Part shown: one piece after another, positions 39,239 to 48,193 of the stretch | Numbering within the stretch: the stretch's first letter is position 1 | Layout: every line of letters begins with the position of its first letter | From: G963668605 sp963793625 | GTDB lineage: Bacteria; Acidobacteriota; Terriglobia; Bryobacterales; Bryobacteraceae | DNA: 64,000 bases | Assembly (NCBI GenBank): GCA_963793625.1 | Contig: CAWCAT010000009.1 | Coordinates: 1 to 64,000, forward strand | Direction of reading: 5' to 3' | The notes under the pieces: generated by a model | Database searches by the model: none | The model's input: the letters and a program-made list of their open reading frames with translations, nothing else | Told to the model about the DNA's origin: nothing | Made by a program: the position numbers and the translations under genes

Positions 39239-40192
39239 ATGAAAAACGGTAAGTTCAAGATCAATGGAATTGTGCCTATCATTCCAACGCCATTCGACTC
39301 AAATGACGTGGTTGATTGGGCGGCTCTTTCGACACTGATCGATTTCGCCCATGCAGCGGGTGCCTGCGCCGTCTGTCTTCCCGCCTATGCAAGCGAGTTT
39401 TATAAACTTTCCCCCGCGGAACACGAAAGCATCATCGAGACTGCGATTCTAGCCTCAGCCGGCCGCATTCCGGTTATTGCGCAGGTCAACACTCCTTCAC
39501 TGCGGCGCGCCTGTTCAGTGGCGGTGCTGGCCGAAAACCTCGGCGCTAACGCCGTTAATGTGGCGGTGCCGCGATTGTTCGCAGTCGGAGAAGCGAGCCT
39601 GTTCCGATACTTCGATACAATCCTCCAACGGATTAGTCTTCCGGTCGTGATCCAGGACTTCAACCCCGGCGGGGCTTCGCTCAGCGTAGATTTTATAAGA
39701 CGTCTACATGAAGCTCATCCCCACTTCGGTTACGTGAAGCTGGAAGAGCCGATGATGAGCGGCAAGGTTCACGCGATCCTGGATGCCACTTCCGGGGAAG
39801 TCGGTGTCATCGAGGGCTGGGGCGGCATGTACCTTCCTGAGCTTGTGCCGGCTGGAATTTGCGGGGTGATGCCTGGCCTGGCAGTCTCGGACATTCTGGT
39901 AGAGGTTTGGAATCTGACCGCGGCCGGCGAGCGGGATAGCGCGTTCGATATCTTTTCCGAGATCCTGCCGCAAATCGTTTACAGTCTGCAGAACATGGAG
40001 TTCTTTCATCACGCGGAGAAGCGTTTGCTCTGCGCGCGGGGAATCATTTCCAGCGACATCGTGCGCGATGCTACGGTAGTGCTGCGGGAAGACGAGCTAA
40101 ACCACGTGGATTTCCTGAACTCGAGGATTCTGCGTTTGCTGGACCAGCTCGAGATGGCTCGGAATCCAGTAGCTGTTAAGCAATACGTGTAA
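39239..40192 (+). CDS. DapA/NanA-family class I aldolase
   Basis: A 317-residue TIM-barrel protein of the dihydrodipicolinate synthase/N-acetylneuraminate lyase superfamily. It starts GIVPIIPTPFDSNDVVDW; the probable Schiff-base Lys is in HFGYVKLEEPMMSG. The usual GTTGE loop is replaced by LPAYASEFYKLSPAEH, a variant found in catabolic members, so it is not a lysine-biosynthesis enzyme by sequence look. Neighbours (deacylase, dehydrogenase, IclR regulator) suggest cleavage of a 2-oxo acid in a catabolic route. Substrate not known. Intact. Confidence 0.8.
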   Translation: MKNGKFKINGIVPIIPTPFDSNDVVDWAALSTLIDFAHAAGACAVCLPAYASEFYKLSPAEHESIIETAILASAGRIPVIAQVNTPSLRRACSVAVLAENLGANAVNVAVPRLFAVGEASLFRYFDTILQRISLPVVIQDFNPGGASLSVDFIRRLHEAHPHFGYVKLEEPMMSGKVHAILDATSGEVGVIEGWGGMYLPELVPAGICGVMPGLAVSDILVEVWNLTAAGERDSAFDIFSEILPQIVYSLQNMEFFHHAEKRLLCARGIISSDIVRDATVVLREDELNHVDFLNSRILRLLDQLEMARNPVAVKQYV

Positions 40193-40194
40193 TT

Positions 40195-40228
40195 AGATTG
40201 GGGCAGGTCTTCCGATCTGCCCCAATCT
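40195..40228. terminator. Bidirectional hairpin between convergent genes
   Basis: A perfect 12-bp stem, AGATTGGGGCAG with CTGCCCCAATCT, around a ten-base loop, placed three bases after the aldolase stop and three bases before the dehydrogenase stop on the other strand. It lacks strong T runs, but its position suits a shared terminator. Confidence 0.7.
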
Positions 40229-40230
40229 CC

Positions 40231-41217
40231 TTACCGGGCGTACTTTTTGGCCAGTGCCCGGATGTCATAAGTGAATCGAAGAAAATCCCGCTCCCAACGT
40301 TTGGCTTCCGCTTCCGTGTACTTGTAGAACCCCTTCGCATTCGAGACACCCCTCGCTCCGGAACTCACAACTTCTTGCATCAGGCGCGGAACCTCTGTGC
40401 TGGTGTCCAGGTCCTTTAGTAAATCGCGCATCACAGCGCCGTAGGCGGGTATTCCGGTCAGGTCCATGAAGCGGAACGGGCCGGCGAAGGTGATCCAGTA
40501 GCCAAGGTCGTTACGAACCGAGCGGTCCACATCCTCTGGGGTCGCGACCCCGCTTTCGACCAGGTGGAACGCCTCGCGCAGCATGGCGTACATGATGCGG
40601 TTCGTCACGAAGCCACGGATATCCTTGCGAAGGAGCGTGGGTTCCTTTCCCCATTTCTCGGCCCACCCCCGCACCTGGAGCGCGTAGGCGGGCTTCGTCT
40701 CGTCCCCGCAGACGATCTCAAGAAAGCGGGTGACATGGGCCGGTTCCGCCCAGTGCAGGCCGATGAATCGCTCGGGATGGACGCGGCCGGATTGCAGCAG
40801 GGTGACCGGCATGCCCGAGGTGTTGCTGCCAATTATCGTGTCCTTCGCGACCACTTCTTCAAGACGCGCGAAAACGACGCGTTTGGCCTCAATGTCCTCG
40901 ACCACGGATTCGACGACGAGCCGCGTGCCTGCGAGTGCGGCGTAGTCCGTTGTAACGGTCAAATTAGCCAGCAGAGTATCAGGATCCGCCGTTAGCAGTT
41001 GCTGCTTGCGCATTTCGACGAGCAGTTTGCGCAGATGCCTGCGCGTGGTCGTGATCTTTTTGGGATCACTGGTGATCGCGGTGAGGGGATGTCCCGCGGC
41101 GAGCAGACACGCCGCGATGCTGCGGCCCATCAGCCCCATTCCGATAACAGCAACGGGAACTTCAGATGTCTTGAGCGGGCGCTTCTTGCGGGACAGCGCG
41201 GAGTTTTCGTTCTTCAT
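40231..41217 (-). CDS. 3-hydroxyacyl-CoA dehydrogenase family protein
   Basis: A 328-residue NAD-dependent dehydrogenase. N-terminal Rossmann domain AVIGMGLMGRSIAACLLAAG, then VVESVVEDIEAKR, IIGSNTSGMPVTLLQ and HWAEPAHVTRFLEIVCG (the catalytic His region), and a helical C-domain with RGFVTNRIMYAMLREAFHLV and GPFRFMDLTG. It looks like a stand-alone HBDH-type enzyme oxidising a 3-hydroxy acid or its CoA ester. ATG 41217 is chosen; this overlaps the end of the upstream EamA gene by 56 bases, so the two are likely co-transcribed. Confidence 0.82.
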   Translation of the reverse strand: MKNENSALSRKKRPLKTSEVPVAVIGMGLMGRSIAACLLAAGHPLTAITSDPKKITTTRRHLRKLLVEMRKQQLLTADPDTLLANLTVTTDYAALAGTRLVVESVVEDIEAKRVVFARLEEVVAKDTIIGSNTSGMPVTLLQSGRVHPERFIGLHWAEPAHVTRFLEIVCGDETKPAYALQVRGWAEKWGKEPTLLRKDIRGFVTNRIMYAMLREAFHLVESGVATPEDVDRSVRNDLGYWITFAGPFRFMDLTGIPAYGAVMRDLLKDLDTSTEVPRLMQEVVSSGARGVSNAKGFYKYTEAEAKRWERDFLRFTYDIRALAKKYAR

Positions 41218-42100
41218 AAATAGTGACCAGGAAGGTGCTGGCGAACACGAGCACGGCGCCACAGATCAACTGCCATGTGACGTGCTCGTTCAGGGTGATG
41301 GAGGAGATGATGACTCCGAATACAGGCAGAAGGTAGATCGAGAGCGAGGCTTGCGTCACATCGATTTTGTCGATCACCCAGAGGAACAAAACCATCGAGA
41401 GGCTCAGGCTGAAAATTGCGATTGCGAGTATGCTGCTCCACGAGCGCCAGTCCAGACGAAGCAATGTGGCAATCGACGGATGCTCAGCCGCGATCGCCAT
41501 CGGAGCCAGAATGACAGCAGCAGCCGCGAAACTGTAGGCCAGAACCTGAATCGGGCCGAATCGCTCCAGCAGTTTCTTGCTATAGGTGTTGTAGAAAGCG
41601 CTGCCGCAGCAGCCCGCGAAAATCAAGAAGTTGCCGAAGGCGTAGCGGTTGTGGAACAGATTCAGCGAATTCCAGTCCAGGTCGGAGACAATCGCCACGC
41701 CGGCAAGCGCCAGCACGAACGAAATCCAGCGGTGCAGCGTCATTCGCTCTGACAGGATTAAGGCGGCGAAAATTGCCGTCAGCACTGGAATGGTAAGGTT
41801 CAGGACCGCGGCGCTCGAAGCCAGGGAGCGCTCGACGCCCCACGTCATGCCCGCTTGCGAGACAACCGCGCCGGCTCCCAGCAATCCGATTCGCAGCAGC
41901 CATGCGGGAGTTATTCCGCTCCCGCGAGACTTCTCCATAACGGCCAGCGGTGCGAGCATCACCACTGATACAACGAGGGTGATGAGCACGACCGTGAGCG
42001 GTCCCAGTATTTCCGTGGCGAATTTCACGCCCGAAAACTGCAGAGCCCACATCAGATTTACGACAACAAGCACAAGAAAAAAGCGCACCGGCGGTACCAC
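41162..42100 (-). CDS. EamA/DMT superfamily permease
   Basis: A 312-residue inner-membrane protein with about ten hydrophobic helices in two EamA repeats (NLMWALQFSGVKFATEILGP opens the first; FLIFAGCCGSAFYNTYSKKL opens the second). Family members export amino acids or other small metabolites. Start is GTG 42100; a second GTG five codons later is possible. It leads a two-gene reverse operon and is divergent from the IclR gene. Confidence 0.85.
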   Translation of the reverse strand: MVPPVRFFLVLVVVNLMWALQFSGVKFATEILGPLTVVLITLVVSVVMLAPLAVMEKSRGSGITPAWLLRIGLLGAGAVVSQAGMTWGVERSLASSAAVLNLTIPVLTAIFAALILSERMTLHRWISFVLALAGVAIVSDLDWNSLNLFHNRYAFGNFLIFAGCCGSAFYNTYSKKLLERFGPIQVLAYSFAAAAVILAPMAIAAEHPSIATLLRLDWRSWSSILAIAIFSLSLSMVLFLWVIDKIDVTQASLSIYLLPVFGVIISSITLNEHVTWQLICGAVLVFASTFLVTIYEERKLRAVPQEAPAQDI

Positions 42101-42134
42101 CTTGCCTTAGGTCTACTTTATTGTACGAATGCCA

Positions 42135-42164
42135 TTGGAGGCACAGACGCGTTTCTGGTACAAT
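42135..42164 (+). promoter_or_regulatory. Promoter of the IclR gene
   Basis: TTGGAG (42135-42140), an 18-base spacer, then TACAAT (42159-42164), 37 bases before the GTG start. On the other strand a second TACAAT (42126-42121) could serve the divergent EamA gene. The two -10 boxes form an inverted pair, ATTGTAC and GTACAAT, that would let one regulator control both. Confidence 0.45.
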
Positions 42165-42201
42165 CAACCTCCGGCTGTCCGAATAGTCGGATGGATTCGA
42201 T

Positions 42202-42984
42202 GTGCAAGAAGATTTGAAAACCAGGTCGGTCCCTGCACTGGAACGGGCATTCAGCGCCTTGGAGTTGCTCGCCGCCTCGAAGTCCGGACTCAGCCTCCCC
42301 GAATTGAGCCGGCAGCTCGAGCTTCCCAAAAGTTCCATGCATTCCCTGCTGTTAACGATGGAGCGCAGAGGCTATCTCCACCGCAACCTCAAAACGAACC
42401 GATATCTATTCGGGCTCAAGCTGTTCAGTCTGGCGAATATGGCCCTTGCCGGTCTCGAACTCCGAGAGAAGGCGGCCCCGTTTTTGCGTGCGCTCTCTGG
42501 ACGCACTCGGCTCACAGTTCATCTCGCTATGCTCGATCGCAACGAGGCGGTCCTGATCGAAAAGATGGAACCTCCTGCAGTGTACAAGCTGGCTACCTGG
42601 CTTGGAAAGCGCATGGATGTGCACTGCACTGCAGTTGGCAAGGCCATGATCGCTTACCTCGAGGAACCGGAACTCGATGAGCTGATTCGAACCCGCGGGT
42701 TGCCGCGGCATAACGACAACACAATCGCGACGTCCAAGCGGCTGAAGGAAGACCTGGCAAAGACCCGGCGGCTCGGCTACTCGCTGGACGACGAGGAGGA
42801 TGAGGTCGGTTATCGTTGCATTGGCGCTCCGATCTTTGATTCGACAAGTCGCGTGATCGCCGGTATCAGCGTCTCCGCCTCCACTTCGCACATGGATTCC
42901 GTAAACCCGGCCATCATCGCGGACCAGGTTAAGCAGTGCGCCGTATCAATCTCGGCCATTCTGGGGTACGAGGCTCCTTTGTGA
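42202..42984 (+). CDS. IclR-family transcriptional regulator
   Basis: A 260-residue regulator. N-terminal winged helix-turn-helix (VPALERAFSALELLAA, SLPELSRQLELPKSSMHSLL) and a C-terminal effector domain (VHCTAVGKAMIAYL, GYSLDDEEDEVGYRCIGAPI with IAGISVSA). IclR proteins usually control nearby catabolic genes in response to a carboxylic acid or similar. It sits between the EamA/dehydrogenase operon and the deacylase gene, which starts inside its stop codon (GTGA). Start is GTG 42202. Confidence 0.9.
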   Translation: MQEDLKTRSVPALERAFSALELLAASKSGLSLPELSRQLELPKSSMHSLLLTMERRGYLHRNLKTNRYLFGLKLFSLANMALAGLELREKAAPFLRALSGRTRLTVHLAMLDRNEAVLIEKMEPPAVYKLATWLGKRMDVHCTAVGKAMIAYLEEPELDELIRTRGLPRHNDNTIATSKRLKEDLAKTRRLGYSLDDEEDEVGYRCIGAPIFDSTSRVIAGISVSASTSHMDSVNPAIIADQVKQCAVSISAILGYEAPL

Positions 42985-44513
42985 GTGGTGTTGTCGCCCT
43001 GCTGAACGGCAGTGTGTTAGACGGAAGCGGTTCGGATACCAGGTCTGGCGGAGTCCTGCTCAATGAGGGCCGTATCACCGCGGTGGGCGCGTTTGAATTA
43101 CCAGCCGAATGCAGAGTGCTGGACTGCGCCGGACTTACTATTGCTCCTGGATTCATCGACGGCCACAGCCATTCCGATTTGCAGGCACTGGACCGGCGTA
43201 TGGAAAAGGTCCTGCAGGGCGTCACTAGCGAGGTTGTCGGCAATTGCGGATTCTCTGCTTATCCATGCCCCGATGATCCGAACCTTCTGCATGCCTTCGC
43301 GAACGGCATCTTTTGCGGTGGGGAGCACTGGGGCTGGCCGGGCGCTCGCGAATATCTGGCCTCGGCACAAACTGCCACGACAAGTGTTCTATCGCTGGTT
43401 GGACATGGGAGCTTGCGGATTGCGTGTTGCGGGAATCGCATGGGCGAGCCGACTGCGTCTGAAATAGACCGCATGGAAGGGATGCTCGATGACGCTTTGT
43501 CCACGGGCGCTTGCGGCTTCTCGACTGGGCTTATGTATGCGCCAGGGTCCGGCGCTCCGGAGTGGGAACTGGATCGGCTCTGCCGTGTGGTCGCGAAGCG
43601 GGAAAAGATCTACACCACACACATGCGCGACTACTCTGGAAAGCTGCTGGATGCGGTGAACGAGCAGATTTCGCTTGCCCGCAGGAGCGGTTGCCGGCTG
43701 CAGCTCTCCCATTTTCAGGCTGTCGGGCAGCGTTTCTGGGCGCAACAGCGCCCGGCCTTGGACGCGATCGAGCAGGCGGCGGCTGAGGGGATCGATATCG
43801 GGTTCGATGTCTACCCGTATATTGCAGGAAGCACAGTGCTGACTCAGCTCTTGCCGCAGTGGACGTTGGAGGGCGGCACGGATGCACTCCTGAAGCGCCT
43901 TCGAGGGCTTGAGCGGGCACGGATCGCGGTCGAAACAGACACAGGGCTGGCGCAAACCTGGCAGGATATTCACATCTCCTCGGTAGCGCATGGGGCTGAA
44001 AGGCTTGTCGGCCGGAGCGTTGCAGAGCTCGCGGCTGAGCGCGCGTCCACACCTGCCGAAACCGTTCTGGATTTGTTGGTCGAACAGGATGGCGATGTGA
44101 ATATCCTCGAATTCAATCAGAGCGAGAGCAATTTGCGCGAGACATTGACGCACCCGCTCGCGAACGTGATCAGCGATGGCTTTTATGTGAAGGGCCGTCC
44201 GCATCCCCGGCTTCATGGGACTTTCCCCACTCTGCTGGGTGAGTATGTGCGCGAGCGCGGCTGGCTGACTCTGGCTGAAGCAGTGCACAAGGTTACCGGC
44301 GCGCCGGCGGCTCGCTTCGGAATGGGTAATCGCGGAGCACTGCTTCCCGGTTATCAGGCGGACCTCGTGGTTTTCGATGCTCAGCGGATTGGCAGCCCAG
44401 CCAGTTACGCGGATCCGGAGCACTCTCCAGTTGGAATTCACGCCGTCATTCGGGGCGGCGAAATAGAATGGCTGTCCGATTACGAGGACGGCGGGGCCTT
44501 CCGCGTCCAGTGA
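42981..44513 (+). CDS. N-acyl-D-amino-acid deacylase (D-aminoacylase family)
   Basis: A 510-residue amidohydrolase. The metal-binding HxH is in APGFIDGHSHSDLQAL, the bridging Cys in VVGNCGFSAYP, and further ligands in EKIYTTHMRDYS and CRLQLSHFQAVG. The C-terminal ALLPGYQADLVVFDAQRI is typical of the family. These enzymes remove acyl groups from D-amino acids, for example from peptidoglycan turnover or modified peptides. GTG 42981 overlaps the regulator stop, so the two are translationally coupled. Intact. Confidence 0.88.
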   Translation: MSGVVALLNGSVLDGSGSDTRSGGVLLNEGRITAVGAFELPAECRVLDCAGLTIAPGFIDGHSHSDLQALDRRMEKVLQGVTSEVVGNCGFSAYPCPDDPNLLHAFANGIFCGGEHWGWPGAREYLASAQTATTSVLSLVGHGSLRIACCGNRMGEPTASEIDRMEGMLDDALSTGACGFSTGLMYAPGSGAPEWELDRLCRVVAKREKIYTTHMRDYSGKLLDAVNEQISLARRSGCRLQLSHFQAVGQRFWAQQRPALDAIEQAAAEGIDIGFDVYPYIAGSTVLTQLLPQWTLEGGTDALLKRLRGLERARIAVETDTGLAQTWQDIHISSVAHGAERLVGRSVAELAAERASTPAETVLDLLVEQDGDVNILEFNQSESNLRETLTHPLANVISDGFYVKGRPHPRLHGTFPTLLGEYVRERGWLTLAEAVHKVTGAPAARFGMGNRGALLPGYQADLVVFDAQRIGSPASYADPEHSPVGIHAVIRGGEIEWLSDYEDGGAFRVQ

Positions 44514-44552
44514 AGCGCCACATCAGACCCCACAAAGCAATAAGATTCAGAC

Positions 44553-45788
44553 ATGTATGCTGCGCAGTCTCCCGTAGTCTCTTCGCCTAACAACCGCGTC
44601 CGGCTCGCGCTCGTCGGTCTGCGTGGTCGAGGCCGCGATCACATCAGTGGATTCGGCCGCCTCCCAGGTGTTGAAATCGCAACGCTCTGCGACGTGGATG
44701 AGACCGTGCTCGACACTCGGCTAGCCGACGTCGAGAAACTTACAGGCAAGCGCCCATCACGGGAAATCGAGTACCGGAAAGTGCTTGAGGACAAGTCGAT
44801 CGATGCTGTCGTGATCGGGACCCAGAATCACTGGCATACGCTCCAGGCGATTTGGGCGTGCCAGGCAGGCAAGGACGTGCTCGTTGAGAAGCCCTGCTCG
44901 CACAATATCTTTGAATCACGCCAGATTGTCGCAGCAGCGCGTAAGTACAACCGCATCGTGCAGCATGGGACACAGACGCGCTCGTCATCCGCGGTGCGGG
45001 GAGGCATGGAGAAGCTCCGCGCGGGAGTCGTGGGTGACGTTTACATGGCGCGCGCGCTTTGTTTCAATTGGCGCGACACGATCAAACACGCGAAAGTAGA
45101 GCCCGTGCCGAAGGGCGTACATTACGACCAGTGGGTGGGTCCGGCTCCGATGAAGCCATTCACGCGGAACAGGTTTCACTACAACTGGCACTGGCAGTGG
45201 GATTACGGCAACGGCGATATCGGCAATCAGGGCGTCCATGAGATGGATGTGGCTCGCTGGGGACTGGGCGTGCGCTATCCGACAAAGGTCAGCGCGATCG
45301 GCGGACACTTCCTGTTTGATGATGACCAGGAAACACCCAACACGCTCTGCGCCACGTTTGAATTCGACGACAAGGGTCGGAAGAAGATGCTGGTCTTCGA
45401 GGTCCGTCACTGGATGAGCAACGGCGAGGCCGGCTCGTCGGTTGGCAATATTTTCTACGGCGCTAACGGCTACATGGTGCGGCAGAAGATGGGTTACAAA
45501 ACTTTCCTGGGTAAAGAGCAGCAGCCGGGACCGACGGCCACCGCGCCCGAGGACCACTTCGCGAATTTCATCAAGGCCCTGCGCAACCGGAATCGCGCGG
45601 AACTCAATGCCGAAATCGAAGAAGGCGCTGTTACCTGCGATCTGATCCATTTGGCCAATATTTCGTACAGGCTGGGCCGGACCATTCACTTCGACCAGAA
45701 ATCGATGCGCTGCAGCGGTGACGAACAGGCTAACAGCATGTTCAAACGGCAATACCGCGCTCCGTACATTGTTCCCGAAAAGGTGTGA
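44553..45788 (+). CDS. Gfo/Idh/MocA family oxidoreductase without export signal
   Basis: A 411-residue member very close to the gene at 50974-52272: shared blocks are VGLRGRGRDHI, QNHWHTLQAIWACQAGKDVL, EKPCSHNIFESRQIVAAARK and HYNWHWQWDYGNGDIGNQG. The twin-arginine signal of its sister is missing; the protein starts MYAAQSPVVSSPNNRVRLAL, so the signal was lost or lies in altered upstream sequence. It precedes the hexosaminidase gene by two bases and is probably in one operon with it. Likely acts on an amino sugar or free sugar, by context. Confidence 0.85.
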   Translation: MYAAQSPVVSSPNNRVRLALVGLRGRGRDHISGFGRLPGVEIATLCDVDETVLDTRLADVEKLTGKRPSREIEYRKVLEDKSIDAVVIGTQNHWHTLQAIWACQAGKDVLVEKPCSHNIFESRQIVAAARKYNRIVQHGTQTRSSSAVRGGMEKLRAGVVGDVYMARALCFNWRDTIKHAKVEPVPKGVHYDQWVGPAPMKPFTRNRFHYNWHWQWDYGNGDIGNQGVHEMDVARWGLGVRYPTKVSAIGGHFLFDDDQETPNTLCATFEFDDKGRKKMLVFEVRHWMSNGEAGSSVGNIFYGANGYMVRQKMGYKTFLGKEQQPGPTATAPEDHFANFIKALRNRNRAELNAEIEEGAVTCDLIHLANISYRLGRTIHFDQKSMRCSGDEQANSMFKRQYRAPYIVPEKV

Positions 45789-45790
45789 CC

Positions 45791-48028
45791 ATGCGTTCGA
45801 ATCTCCTGACTCCAATCCTGCTACTTGCGGCTTCCAACATTTTCGCCGCGACTCCGGCTATTTTCCCGATTCCTCGTGAGAGCGACTACACTCGAGCGCC
45901 TTTCCTCGTCGATGAACGTGTCGTAATTGCTGACGCAGATCGTGATCTTGCGCGCATCGTGATGCGGGAGTTTTCAGATAAGTTCGGCCTGGCGGTGAAG
46001 CTGCAGACAGTCATTTCACCTGGAACCCGCGTCATCATCGCCGGCCCGATTTCAAACCCTTTGATTAAACGCGCTGTGGCAGAACGAAAGCTGCGCATAA
46101 CCGCGCAGGACCCCGGCCCCGAGGGCTACCTCATCGACGTGACACCGGATCGCGTGATAGTAGCTGGCAGCGACGACGCGGGCGCTTTTTACGGACTTCA
46201 ATCTTTGCGGCAATTGATGCGGCGCAACGGCAAGCAGGTGGAGATTACTGGTGCGAGCGTTCGCGACTGGCCTTACAAACCGTTCCGCGGCATCAAACTT
46301 TACCTTCCGGGCCGCGATAGCATGCCGTACTTCAAGCGCTTCGTTTCGGATTTCATGGCGCTGAATAAATACAACCGCCTCATCGTGGAATTGAATGCCG
46401 GCATGCGTCTGGACCGCCATCCGGAGCTGAATGCCGGCTGGCTCGATTTCGGCCGCCACATGAACGCGACGCGCCGAGACCGCCCAGACGGACCGCACGG
46501 CGAGTCTACCGATTCCGCACATCATGACACTGCAGATGGTGGCATTCTTGAAAAGGACGAGGTCCGTGAACTGGTGCGCTTTGCGGCGGCCAATCACATC
46601 GAAGTGATTCCGGAACTGCCGTCCTTGTCTCACAGCTATTATCTTTTGACGCGGCATCGCGAACTCGCCGAAATCCCTGATGCGGAATGGCCGGATACTT
46701 TCTGCCCGTTGCTGCCGGCAAGCTATGAACTGTTCTTCGACGTGCTCGATGAGTATCTCGATGTGATGAAGCCCCGCACGGTTCACGTTGGCAAAGATGA
46801 ATGGCGTATACCGTGGGGCACCTGCCCGCGCTGCCGCAATCGTGATTATCGCGATCTGTTTGTAGCCGACGTGAATAAGACGTACGAGCATTTGAACAAT
46901 CGCGGCGTGAAGATGGCGATGTGGGGCGATCATTTGATTGAGCCGTTGCGTGGCGCGGGGTTGAATCCGCGCGTCAGTCCGACCGGTTACAAGTACGGCA
47001 GGCCGGGCGCGATCAAACCCGAACAGGCGAAAACTCTGCCCAAGGGAATTCTGATGTTCAATTGGTTCTGGGACGACGCGCTGGAAGGGCAGGGCGAGGT
47101 GAATGACGTAAGGCTTGAGGATTGGGGATTCCAGCAGGTCTATGGAAACATGACGACGAGCATCCCGAATTACAGGGCTCGCAGCGCGCGCAAGAGCGTC
47201 ATCGGCGGCGCGCCTTCATCTTGGGCCGCCACGACCGAATTCAATTTCGGCAAAGATCTGCTCAACGCCTTTCTCGGATGCGCCAATATGCTCTGGTCCA
47301 CCAGTTGGCAAGAGGGTGCGGATTACAACCGCACTTTGCAGGTGCGGGTCGAAGAGACTCAGCGTTTGCTTAGCGGAACCACCGCGCCGAGTGAACTGGA
47401 TCCAGTGGTGCCCTTGAAACTGCAGGCTGCCACTGCAACCGATGCGCCTCCGGGAAACGAAATGAAGACCGGAACAGTGAAATCCGGAAAACTTGTGTTT
47501 GAGGCAAGGGTGCCCGCCATAGCAGGCGTCGACGGCGACAAACCGGCGAAGTGGCCGCGCGAGGGCATCACGGTCCCGATCGGCGAAGACGTGAGCAGCG
47601 TGGTCTTCCTTCATGCGCTGACCCGGCCCGCGCAGAATTTCCAGAGCTACCACTACATCTTCAATTTCGACGACTCCGCCGATCTGCTCGGCTGGTATGA
47701 GGTGGTATATGAGGACGGGTATATTGAGACGGTTCCGATCCGCTACCGCGTGAATATTCTGGAATGGGACCGCATGCGGCGGAATGGATCGCGGTCCTAC
47801 TCGTACCGGGCGAGTGCGGTCGATCTGAGCGTGGACCCGTCGAAGCCTGTCACGTTTTATGCCTTTGAGTGGACCAATCCACGCCTGGGCAAGGTCGTGA
47901 AGGAAGTACGGCTGAAGGGTACGTCCGGATTCAAGCAAGGCGCAAAGGTTATTCCTGCGAATGGTGTGATGCTGGCCGGGGTGAGTGTCGTCAAGCGGCG
48001 CCCGGTGGATGCGGACAGGGCTCGGTAG
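45791..48028 (+). CDS. Secreted GH20-like beta-N-acetylhexosaminidase
   Basis: A 745-residue protein with a signal peptide (LLTPILLLAASNIFA), an N-terminal GH20b-type domain ending near YGLQSLRQLM, and a TIM barrel with FRGIKLYLPGRD, ELPSLSHSYYLL and PRTVHVGKDEWRIPWG; the Asp-Glu pair of the last motif is the GH20 catalytic pair. A C-terminal beta-sandwich follows from about residue 540. GH20 enzymes release terminal GlcNAc or GalNAc. ATG 45791 is preferred over GTG 45785, which overlaps the previous stop. Intact. Confidence 0.82.
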   Translation: MRSNLLTPILLLAASNIFAATPAIFPIPRESDYTRAPFLVDERVVIADADRDLARIVMREFSDKFGLAVKLQTVISPGTRVIIAGPISNPLIKRAVAERKLRITAQDPGPEGYLIDVTPDRVIVAGSDDAGAFYGLQSLRQLMRRNGKQVEITGASVRDWPYKPFRGIKLYLPGRDSMPYFKRFVSDFMALNKYNRLIVELNAGMRLDRHPELNAGWLDFGRHMNATRRDRPDGPHGESTDSAHHDTADGGILEKDEVRELVRFAAANHIEVIPELPSLSHSYYLLTRHRELAEIPDAEWPDTFCPLLPASYELFFDVLDEYLDVMKPRTVHVGKDEWRIPWGTCPRCRNRDYRDLFVADVNKTYEHLNNRGVKMAMWGDHLIEPLRGAGLNPRVSPTGYKYGRPGAIKPEQAKTLPKGILMFNWFWDDALEGQGEVNDVRLEDWGFQQVYGNMTTSIPNYRARSARKSVIGGAPSSWAATTEFNFGKDLLNAFLGCANMLWSTSWQEGADYNRTLQVRVEETQRLLSGTTAPSELDPVVPLKLQAATATDAPPGNEMKTGTVKSGKLVFEARVPAIAGVDGDKPAKWPREGITVPIGEDVSSVVFLHALTRPAQNFQSYHYIFNFDDSADLLGWYEVVYEDGYIETVPIRYRVNILEWDRMRRNGSRSYSYRASAVDLSVDPSKPVTFYAFEWTNPRLGKVVKEVRLKGTSGFKQGAKVIPANGVMLAGVSVVKRRPVDADRAR

Positions 48029-48193
48029 GGGCCGCTGTAGCACCCACCAAGTGGGCGAGTGCTGTCGGGGTGTAGCACGTAGCCACCCATCGCTCCTCGC
48101 TCAGGGCACTGTGAGCAGGTTCGGCGGCAAGCCAGAGAGTGCGGTTGGTTCACGGTTCGAGATCGGAATTGGGAAAGCTATCCAGTGCAGCAC

